DNA from: Cucumis sativus
Lineage: Eukaryota > Streptophyta > Magnoliopsida > Cucurbitales > Cucurbitaceae
Length of the DNA: 64,000 nt
Direction of reading: 5' to 3'
NCBI RefSeq assembly: GCF_000004075.3
Contig: NC_026658.2
Coordinates: 13,752,075 to 13,816,074, forward strand
Shown: positions 55,581 through 64,000 of the stretch, in pieces
Position numbering within the stretch: position 1 is the first letter of the stretch
How the letters are laid out: the number at the start of each line of letters is the position of its first letter
Program-made: the position numbers and the translations under genes
Notes under the pieces: model-generated
What the model was told of the DNA's origin: nothing
The model's database searches: none
Seen by the model: only the letters and a program-made list of their open reading frames with translations

Positions 55581-55949
55581 GCAGCTGGGGAGCCCAAATC
55601 AGGAAACCTATTTTTGTTGAACGTTTTTTTCTGCATTGCGTGGGGTTCTTTTTTAATTATTTGAATTAAGCAATGCATGTGAAGAAGAAGCAATGTATGT
55701 TTTACTTTATAAGAATTTGATTTCTGTCTCTTCATCCCTTTTCAATTAATTGAAGCTTTGTTTGGTTAAATGCATTTATTTACCCTTCAATAATTTTATA
55801 TTCATTATTTCTATAGCGTTTATATATATAAGCTATGTTTGGATAGCCAACTTGTATTAATTTGAGTTTGCTAAAAGAAATTAATTACTACTTCAATTTA
55901 GGGGATGATCACCACAACTCAACTGATCAAATGAAAATGCTCTCCCTCC

Positions 55950-55961
55950 ATATCAAAAAAA

Positions 55962-55993
<32 letters not shown>
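55950..55993. repeat. A-rich low-complexity run
   Basis: Three A runs separated by single G bases, 300 bases downstream of the GATA stop codon. Confidence 0.85.
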
Positions 55994-55994
<1 letters not shown>

Positions 55995-56049
55995 TTAGAT
56001 AGATTTTTAAAATGACATGTAATTTGATTTACTTGTTTTTTTCTTTATA

Positions 56050-56650
56050 CACTACAAGAAAATGGAGCTATTCCCACACTTTTTTTTTGCGTCGTCGGGA
56101 TAAATAATGTTAGAAAATATAGTTTTTTTCAACACCACAAGAAAGATGTTAGCATAACAATTTTCCGGTGCCACACACGAAGACGTCAGAAAAACGATTC
56201 ATTTAAATAATAATATATATCTTTTTCGATTCATGCAAGTACACATTAGAGATGCCCCTGCTACGGTCGACGTGGAAGTGTAATGTGTCGGGAAAGTGAA
56301 AATTATTATTAAAATTAAGACCATCATGACGTTCACGTGCATGGCGTAGACAATTTGTTCGCCTATGCCGACATTAGCTTTGACCACGTCGACAAAAGTT
56401 GAACCTTTAAACAATTATAGCAACTTTTTTCCAACGAAAAAAAATGATCAAACGTCGAAATTGGTCAACCTTTGGCCAACGTAGGGGTTGACAATGTCGG
56501 AATAAAGTATAACGTTTGAAAATTTTTGAAAACTTTTTTCCAATGCCATAAGTGAAACGTCGATGTTGAACCCAAGTAATCCCGACGTGTTCACTCATAA
56601 TACCTTTTTTTAGGCTACATCGGGAGAACTCCATTAACAAAATGTTGTTT
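56050..56650. mobile_element. CACTA-type transposon fragment
   Basis: Starts with CACTACAAGAAAAT at 56050, the typical terminal sequence of plant CACTA (En/Spm) elements. It is followed by GC-richer subterminal motifs (cgtcgtcggga, gacgtcaga, gtcgacgtgg, cgacgtg), which are unusual in this AT-rich neighbourhood. I cannot find the matching inverted end (ttttcttgtagtg) downstream, so this looks like a one-ended or decayed non-autonomous copy. No transposase frame is seen. Confidence 0.65.
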
Positions 56651-57560
56651 TTTCAGTTTTATGACATTTTCTTTTCTTTTTTCCTTTTGATTATCCATGT
56701 TAGGGTACTAGTGTCTTCATTTACATATACTTTTATCAAACTATTGAACTAAAAACAGTTAGAATAATTAAAAAAAAAACTAATTATGCAATTTAAATCA
56801 AAGTAACATTGCATTATATTTTTTATCCATAGTATTAATTTTTCATTGTGATGTCCATTTTTTCATCCATGTTAATGAGTTTGATTTTGTCAATATTCTT
56901 GTTATATTATAGAAAAGACGAAAAAACATAAAAAAAATTAAAACTAAAATGTCATTGACATATACATATAGTATAATATGAATAATAAACGTGTTAACTT
57001 TTAACTCCTATAAAAATTAGAAAATATTTACTAATTTTATTTAAAATTTAAAATTGACCAAAATATTATAGAAAAAAATAATTTAAACTATTTATGAATT
57101 ATAGCAAAATTTTGGATTCTATCGATAATAAAAATAGATAGACTTTACTAATATAATATAATAGAAGTATTGAATATGAAAATTTTGTTATATGTAATAA
57201 ATATTTTTTTTTTTGTTAAATTTACTATTTTGATAATTTATTTTTTCTTCAATGGATCTGAAATAAACTACTACTAATGTATGTAAGTATGAGATCCTTA
57301 TTTGAATCTCAACAAGAACCTAATGCATTTTATTTTCAAAACTAATCCTTTTATTATATTTTGATTCTCAAAACTAAACCTAAAATTGCCTAATCTTTTT
57401 TCTAAAGAAAAAAGGCCTTTTAATTTTTTTTTTTGAAAAAGGGAAATTGAGAGCGTAGTGTTAATGCGCGATCTACTTTGCTGACTGTCGACATTTTCCA
57501 AGTCCCCAACCCTTTCCATCATTGTTATCATCGAAACTCCTATAAGCTGTTGCTTCGCCA
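56651..57560. other. Intergenic, upstream of enoyl-ACP reductase
   Basis: No gene seen. It contains a MITE-like copy at about 57055-57245. The last 150-200 bases should hold core promoter elements; I see no convincing TATA box. Confidence 0.5.
57055..57245. repeat. MITE-like palindromic repeat, copy 4
   Basis: 'tatgaattatagcaaaattt' then 'ggattctatcgataata' on the left; 'gatagactttac' inside; 'gaaaattttgttatatgt' and 'aatttactattttgataat' on the right. Same word order as at 48.8 kb. Confidence 0.55.
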
Positions 57561-58348
57561 TTCTTGTTTCCTATTTCATTTCTCTTCCTCCCCTCTTGGG
57601 AAAACCCCTTCTCTTTAATTGCTCCAATTTTCCATCATTCTCTACATTCCCCTTCTCTATCGCAAAAATGTAAGCATTTCCTTCCTCTTCTTCAACTCTA
57701 ATGCTCACCTTTTAACGTCTCAATCCTTGTTTCCACCTTTTGTTTATTTAATTTCCTTCTGCAATCTTAACTTCTAGATCTGTTGGTTTCTTTATTATTG
57801 GAATTTCTTTTTCCAAATGCGAGGTATACAATGTAGATACATTTTGCTGTACTTCATTGGATACTAGTGCGCGTCAGTCTCTTGTCTGTTTTACCTTACC
57901 TTGACTAATTGCTTTGCGTGATTTGTTAACTGAGTGATCTGGGTTCGTTATGTTATGCCCATATGTTAACTGGGTAATTGTGGAAAATGAGTAGTTGGGG
58001 TTTAGAAAAACCAATGCTATAATAAAATTGCGTCTTTTTGTTTCGAAATGAGTCTTCTACATATCTACACAAGCGGGTTTCGTCCTTTTTTGATTAATCA
58101 GGTTCATTAATACATAAATGTAACTGAGCTAGCTTGACAATTCTTGTTGCGATTTGGCACTTTGGATCCTGGATATTAGTTATATTAGTGGAGTACTATA
58201 TCCAAGTCAATTTTTTTCCCGGCTCCAATGAACTTCATTTAAGTGAAATGGTCTTTTATTTGACATTTGAAGCTCGAGTTCCTTATTGTTTCCGTGGTTT
58301 AAATTGTGCAGATTTCGATTTTCATTAACGAGATACCAGTTCCTGAAG
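57561..58348 (+). other. 5' UTR with leader intron of enoyl-ACP reductase
   Basis: A CT-rich leader (about 57580-57669) ends at donor GTAAGC (57670). The acceptor gtgcag ends at 58311, and the UTR resumes for 37 bases before the ATG at 58349. A leader intron of about 640 bases is typical of highly expressed plant housekeeping genes and may enhance expression (inference). Confidence 0.6.
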
Positions 58349-61306
58349 ATGGCAGCAGCAGCTTCTAACCTTCAGATAGCGACACTAAGACACTGCCAAT
58401 TGCCGTCTAGGAAAGGGTTCAAACCATGTGGAACAACCCTTGGCAGTTGTTCTAAAGTATCATCATGGGCTAAGCTTTCGAGTTGTAGCAATATATCATC
58501 TTTACCATTTTTCCAGCGGAAGTTTGTTTCATCTTCTGTGAAAAATGAGAGAACTGTAACCAAAGCAATGGCTGAAGCTAGTGATAGTAAGCCTAGCTCT
58601 GGGCTGTCAATTGATCTAAAAGGTTAAATTTCTGGTGATTTATTTTCGTTATTTTGTTGTTCTGGTTTACATATGTTGTGTATACTTCTCTGTTTCTGTA
58701 TTCATTTCAGTCTTCTTGGCTCACTTGCCTTTAATAAATTGTGGCATTCATCCATAGTGCTTCCCGGGGATTCTACGAACTATACTCCCTTTTTGTGGGG
58801 GGCTTGGTTCTTTTCATGCCTCTTTTAACTCTTTCATTCTCTTTAGGAAAGCTTAGTATCTTATTAAAAAAAACTAGATTTTTTGAATTGTAGTCGCAAC
58901 TATTATTCACATTATGGTGTCAGACCCTGTCACATTTGATGTATAAGGGGGATTTTGAATTTGCTGTTACTTTATTTTCACATTGTGTATCTGGGGTTAT
59001 TCTTTCTCATATATAGGCATGAAATACTTGAAAATTAACAAGTACTAGAAAGTTTTCAATGAACGTCGCTTTCTCATGTGTAGGTAAGAGAGCATTTATT
59101 GCTGGTGTAGCTGATGATAATGGATATGGTTGGGCAATTGCAAAATCTCTTGCAGCGGCTGGTGCTGAAATTCTTGTTGGCACGTGGGTTCCTGTAAGTG
59201 AAATAGCTAGCTCAGATTGTTAATGTTTTATTTCTTATTTGCACTTCTTCCCAAGGAAAACAAAAAAGCATAAATCTTTTGGTTCTCTCTTAGGCCCGTG
59301 TTTAGTATTATAACCTTTTCTTGTTCAGGCCTTGAACATTTTTGAATCCAGCTTGAGACGTGGAAAGTTTGATGAATCACGAGTGTAAGATATTATTCTT
59401 ATTTCTTTCCATGTTCTTACTAGAATGAAGTTTCATTATTCTCATAACCATTGTTTGATATTCCAGACTTCCTGATGGATCTCTCATGGAGATCACAAAA
59501 GTATATCCTCTAGATGCAGTTTTTGACAGTCCGGAAGATGTTCCCGAAGATGTAATTTAGTAATCTCTAATTGGCAATGTAAATTTTTTATGCTTCGATT
59601 TTGTCTGTGTTAAACATTTTTGTTTCTCCCATCCATGCAGATAAAATCAAACAAACGGTACGCTGGATCCTCAAATTGGACTGTGAAGGTACACACATAA
59701 CTTCCCTTCCTATCCAATACTTCTATATAGAAAAGCAAACAATACGGTTGATTGTCTGTGTGAATGAATTTGAAGAATCTCATTAACTACAAGATAATAC
59801 ATCTCATAAATCCGAAAGCCAAGTAGAAAGTATCTGTGTTATATGCACGGTAATGTCTCTTGAATCAAGTGTGCCAAAGTTTGATCAAGTCTTTAAGTTA
59901 TTGTTTCCTTGAACCTATCTGATGTATTTGCATAATTTCATGCTTCCATTTTAATGATATGGCTACTCTTAAACCATCTTGCAGGAAGTTGCTGAGTGTG
60001 TGAAGCAAGACTTTGGCAGCATTGACATTCTTGTGCACTCCCTTGCTAATGGACCGGAGGTATTTAGCTAGGAGGTTTCATTCCATAATAGTTTTTCATC
60101 TCTTGCTTGTCTTCTTAAAACAAAGTCGCTCTCTATAATAGGTAACAAAACCTCTGTTGGAGACATCTCGGAATGGTTATCTAGCAGCTTTATCCGCATC
60201 AAGCTACTCTTATATATCTCTACTGAAGCATTTTGTTCCAATCATTAATCCAGGCACGTTAAAATATTTCCATTGAAGACTTTGGCTATTACCTCATCCA
60301 CTATTATCGAAGCTTTTATATTTCCAGTTATTTGTCAGGCGAGACAACAAAAACAAACATATAAAAGAAAACTTTGGTTTTTGTTATAGGTGGTTCTTCA
60401 TTATCTCTCACATACATAGCATCTGAAAGGATCATTCCTGGGTATGTATGTAACATATTTGGTTGGCAACCCTATAATACAAAAACATGCTTGGGCTTCC
60501 CCATTTACTTTTTTGACAACATTTCTCAAATAGACTACAGTTCTCTTATTTTTGTTTGGTGGTTTCTATCACAAAAAATTCACTTTATATATCGTTGTGA
60601 TGGAATTCTTATTTCAGGTATGGAGGTGGCATGAGTTCTGCCAAAGCTGCTTTGGAGAGTGATACACGAGTAAGATTTTCTTCCTCTATTCTCTCTTTCT
60701 GTGGGGCTGGAACTGTTCATTCTCAGTTCTCACCACGACGAATTATTATTCTTGTAGGTACTTGCTTTTGAAGCTGGAAGAAAACACAAAATCAGAGTGA
60801 ACACAATATCTGCTGGTATATTTTTCCCTTTTTTTTCTTCTGTTTCCCAGAAAAAACAGCACAGGCAAATAATTTTCTCTAGACATTGGATAGTTCGTGT
60901 TGTGTTCCACGTGGAATCTCTTGAAGTCTACTATAATAATATTGATTTCCTGCTTGTGTTCAGGTCCACTAAGAAGTCGAGCTGCAAAAGCAATTGGTTT
61001 TATTGACATGATGATTGACTATTCATCAGCCAATGCACCCTTGCAGAAAGAACTATCTGCTGGTAAAAATTCCATTAATTCTTTTGTACATGTTCTTTTT
61101 TTCACCTTACCATCATTGGTTCATGCTGAAATGCTACCTTTTGTTAAACAGAGGAGGTGGGGAATGCAGCTGCCTTCTTGGCATCACCTCTGGCTTCTGC
61201 CATTACCGGAGCTGTCATTTACGTTGATAATGGTTTGAACGCGATGGGCGTAGGAGTCGATAGCCCAATATTTAAGGATCTAGATATTCCAACAGACAAG
61301 CATTAG
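58349..61306 (+). CDS. ENR1/MOD1: Chloroplast enoyl-[acyl-carrier-protein] reductase (NADH)
   Basis: Last reductive step of plastid type II fatty-acid synthesis: enoyl-ACP + NADH to acyl-ACP. Twelve coding exons: 58349-58622, 59084-59193, 59329-59384, 59467-59551, 59641-59688, 59985-60059, 60142-60253, 60390-60441, 60618-60669, 60758-60815, 60964-61062 and 61152-61306; 391 aa, the full family length. Residues 1 to about 75 are a Ser-rich transit peptide ([20 protein letters not shown]). The Rossmann nucleotide site is [20 protein letters not shown]. Catalytic Tyr272 and Lys280 lie in [14 protein letters not shown], with Tyr262 in LTYIASERI. Intron 7 appears to start with GC (CCAG/GCACGT), because the conserved NPGG sequence fits only with this donor. 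All other introns are GT-AG. The symbol follows the Arabidopsis orthologue. Confidence 0.95.
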
Positions 61307-62379
61307 ATTTGCTTGCAGATTGGTTGATAGATGGAATCGGTACTGTGAGATTGGCTTTGGCAAGCTGCCACGATTTTGGATTTTTTGTTTCTAATCATGC
61401 TCCTTGTATTCGCCACAAGCGGAGTTCAAAATCACTCACATCTGAATGCTAGGCATTGCTTTAGTACGTTACGTTTGAGAGTAGTAAATCCTCGTCATTC
61501 CGCCTTTCTATTTTTTGAGGGTATCCTACACATTCTGATGACGAAGAAACACTTATTTATAACTTCTGGTTTGATTTGGCTATAAATCGAAATGGGTATC
61601 TGTAGATTTTAGCAAACTAATCTTGGAAAATCTGAAATTGATTTTAGCAAACTAATTAGGCAAAATCCTTTTAGCATATTGAGAAAGTTATTCCAAAAGA
61701 ATGCATGGTTCTATGAGATAGCATTATTTCAGAATCACCATACACTGCCTGAATTTTTCATGCTATTCGTTCGAATCCTAACTAGAATTTAGTTCTTGTG
61801 GTTTCAAAAGTAATTTACAAGCAATAGGGATCAAAAGTAATTTCCAAGCAATTTAACAACACTTTTTGCTATCTAATTCCATAATACGAGCATAAGGGAG
61901 TGTAAATAATTTGATCTAATTCACATATTACAGGAGGAATAAAGTCATAGTCGTCTTCTCGGTGATAATATAATCCATTTACTATGTATTTGCATAAGAA
62001 CATTTATCTTATGTGGGTCAACATTTGGGTAATTTTATGTTTATTGTAACGTAAATGCTCCTTGACAATATTTGGAAGTATATAATATTTCATTTTTAAA
62101 AACCTTCTTAGCACCCTGTTTTTGTTTTGTTTTTTCTAATACAAAAAGATTCGTTTATATTTGTGACATCGTTTTGATTTGTGTTTGTAATCACGTACGA
62201 TTGCAATCTGAAAGACAAAAGTGAGTACACCTTTTTTTGGTTTCCTTTATTTTATATAGGTGTTTGAACTTTGAAGAGTATAAAGACCAGCAACCTGTCT
62301 ACTTATCCATATTATGATACAACAATTTATTATTCAATCACTCAGAAAAGATGTTATCAACTCTAATCTAAGTTGATAT
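61307..62379. other. Intergenic between enoyl-ACP reductase and the next gene
   Basis: Convergent 3' UTRs of the plus-strand reductase and the minus-strand gene whose stop codon lies at 62380. No other gene is seen. Confidence 0.6.
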
Positions 62380-64000
62380 CTAAGTTGCTCTTATGATTTC
62401 TTCTTTCATAGCCAAAGAGAGAGGTGCAATACTTGCTTCACTCTCCACTCTTACTCCAGGCATGGCTATTGCTCTGCTACCCACAAAACCATCTTCTCCA
62501 ATCTCAATATTTCCAAACTTAACTACCCCTCCTCCTTCATATATGTGTCCAAATAATAGTGCTTCTCTTCCCACACTGCCTCCTCTATGGACTCTCACCA
62601 TTTCAGGATTCAACAAAGCTCCCATGCTGTCTACATAAGTCCCTTGGTTCATATCCACATCTGAACCCATCAACTTCATTATCAGCACAAATATGAAAGA
62701 CCCAGTTGTCATTTCCATGAAATAATCTCCCACCACTGTTTTAATGGCCTGCCATGTTGTGTCCATGAAAATCCTTATGCTCCAAATCCCTATTGTTTCC
62801 CCTTCTTTCTTCTTCTGCACTAGAATCCATTTTGCAACAACACAACAAAGTGCAGCTATTATCCCTGAAGACACCCACAACAATGGAAGTAACCAATGCA
62901 ATGGAAGTTTCTTGTTTTCCTTCAGGTGCATAACAGAAGCTAGTGGGGGAAAGATGACCAAACCCATGATGAAATAAGGCAGAGCTGTTTGTAATGTTGG
63001 TTGAAAGAATGTAAGCCAGAGGTTCTGATACCAAGTTCTGTCCAGCGCTGTTTTTTCATTGCTCCTTTCCTTTAAAGCTGCAGCCATTGGACAACCAGAG
63101 AGATCTACTTTTGTATCTGATTGTTGAAGGAAGATTTTCCAGGCTTCTGGAAGAGGAGTTCCATTTCGTAAATGCTGGCAAATTTCGTAGATTAATGAAC
63201 GGCCATGATCGATTGAAGCACTCTGGGAGATTGATGTAGCTGAAATGACATCAACCTCGTGACATCGAAGAAAGGGGTTGAACTCCAGTGCTTCAGATTC
63301 TTCTTTTGACAGGCTTTGATGGATTTCAATTTCTCCGATGTCTTGACATGGAAACTCAGTTTCATCCCAAGGTTTGGTGCAGTCAAGTGCGATGTCTTGT
63401 TCAGCTTCATCTTGTGGAACTGGACGAGTTTGAATCTGAAAAACGTAACGAACACCTTCAGGCGAGTTCACACGATTAAGGAAATCTTCAGCCAAAAACA
63501 GCAATGGGCGTTTGTCATCATCAGCTCTTGGAATTGCACCTGTCTCTGGCGGGAGAATTCCAATCGGCTCAACCTTACCAGAATCCTCATCGATTGTTTT
63601 ATCGTAAGGCCTCAATTTTAACTTCACATACATTTCTTGTCCATCATTGAATCGGAACAATCTACATATGTTTGAGTAATAATGTAGCTCTGTATATGAA
63701 TTGGTTAAACGGAGAGAATTCCATACTGCATCACGGATATGTGGAACTTTCTTGACATGCTGTTCTCTTGCTGGAAGTCCACAAACTAGCCATGATGCAA
63801 AGTCTGCAATTGTTCTTGCATAGAATGCATTGCCTGTTTTCAATGTCAAGTCAAGGAGTGGTGTAGTGTCTGATCCATCTGAAAGTATTCTCAATGCTGC
63901 TCCACGAGCGTCAATCCTGGCATCGTCATCGGCACTCAAGCTGTTGCTATGTCTGATGAATACAGGGTAACTCTTCCCAGGAGAGAATATCTTGTGATCA
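62380..64000 (-). CDS. Catalase-like fold / membrane / beta-helix protein, C-terminal part
   Basis: The reading frame is open from the stop at 62380 up to the window edge, giving about 540 residues; the true N-terminus is outside. The visible start reads DHKIFSPGKSYPVFIRHSNS, then ADDDARIDARGAALRIL. Further on, YVFQIQTRPVPQDEAEQDIA, EFPCQDIGEIEI and FNPFLRC recall the catalase core fold (for example VxxRFS..AD..RD.RG and the FNP block). I do not see the complete catalase haem-site set, so the activity is uncertain. Next come two hydrophobic segments (ALPYFIMGLVIFPPLASVM, LHWLLPLLWVSSGIIAAL) and a third (GSFIFVLIMKLMG). The end (RGGSVGREALLFGHIYEGGG, then GNIEIGEDGFVGSRAIAMPG) has hexapeptide-like turns of a left-handed beta helix. 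Plant proteins of this build are usually annotated loosely as oxidoreductases or NRPS-terminal-domain-like. Any intron upstream is beyond view. Confidence 0.7.
   Translation of the reverse strand, partial: DHKIFSPGKSYPVFIRHSNSLSADDDARIDARGAALRILSDGSDTTPLLDLTLKTGNAFYARTIADFASWLVCGLPAREQHVKKVPHIRDAVWNSLRLTNSYTELHYYSNICRLFRFNDGQEMYVKLKLRPYDKTIDEDSGKVEPIGILPPETGAIPRADDDKRPLLFLAEDFLNRVNSPEGVRYVFQIQTRPVPQDEAEQDIALDCTKPWDETEFPCQDIGEIEIHQSLSKEESEALEFNPFLRCHEVDVISATSISQSASIDHGRSLIYEICQHLRNGTPLPEAWKIFLQQSDTKVDLSGCPMAAALKERSNEKTALDRTWYQNLWLTFFQPTLQTALPYFIMGLVIFPPLASVMHLKENKKLPLHWLLPLLWVSSGIIAALCCVVAKWILVQKKKEGETIGIWSIRIFMDTTWQAIKTVVGDYFMEMTTGSFIFVLIMKLMGSDVDMNQGTYVDSMGALLNPEMVRVHRGGSVGREALLFGHIYEGGGVVKFGNIEIGEDGFVGSRAIAMPGVRVESEASIAPLSLAMKEEIIRAT

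Overview
The window is nuclear DNA of a flowering plant: strongly AT-rich intergenic sequence, genes with GT-AG introns, chloroplast transit peptides, plant-specific families (class III peroxidases, fibrillins, a plant-type GATA factor, a FAD2-type desaturase) and MITE, LINE and CACTA debris. The gene set and repeat types would suit a eudicot, perhaps a cucurbit, but that is an impression I cannot test here. I see no CRISPR array, tRNA, rRNA or bacterial gene.

Region 1 (2.8-28.8 kb) is a tandem array of class III (secretory) peroxidases, all on the minus strand: six genes that read as intact (called PRX-A, B, D, E, F and G here) and one truncated pseudogene (PRX-C). A, B and D have three coding exons, having lost the usual third intron at the Leu-Ser-Gly/Ala-His proximal-haem site; E, F and G have four. 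All six intact genes keep the distal Arg/His and the proximal His. Five of them end in a short tail beyond the last Cys that finishes in -DVM, -DVI, -DFM or -AVM; only G lacks it. PRX-C and PRX-D share their promoter and exon 1, so C is a partial duplicate of D. A dead LINE (10.1-11.2 kb) lies between them.

Region 2 (31.3-45.0 kb) holds two paralogous minus-strand genes for a plant protein with a Gln/Asn-rich N-terminus, a basic middle and an acidic coiled coil, here H (31.3-35.1 kb) and I (43.8-45.0 kb). A two-domain plastid fibrillin gene (FBN10/PAP12 type) lies between them on the plus strand and starts from the same short intergenic region as H. The diverged C-terminal coding and 3' end of copy I lie about 3 kb downstream at 40.0-40.7 kb, so I looks split by an insertion.

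Region 3 (46.6-61.3 kb) has a FAD2-type delta-12 desaturase on the minus strand with an intron inside its coding region, a small GATA zinc-finger factor with an LxLxL motif and an unusual C-X4-C first knuckle, and a complete 12-coding-exon chloroplast enoyl-ACP reductase gene, one intron of which appears to use a GC donor.

Region 4 (62.4 kb to the end) is the C-terminal part of a minus-strand gene that runs off the window. Its product has a catalase-like region, membrane segments and a left-handed beta-helix-like tail.

Three genes concern plastid or lipid metabolism (enoyl-ACP reductase, FAD2-like, fibrillin), but they do not form an evident cluster. I find no clearly new multi-gene system. 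The most unusual items are the coding intron in the desaturase, the GC-AG introns, the C-terminal tails in the peroxidase array, the split H/I paralogue and the GATA finger spacing.
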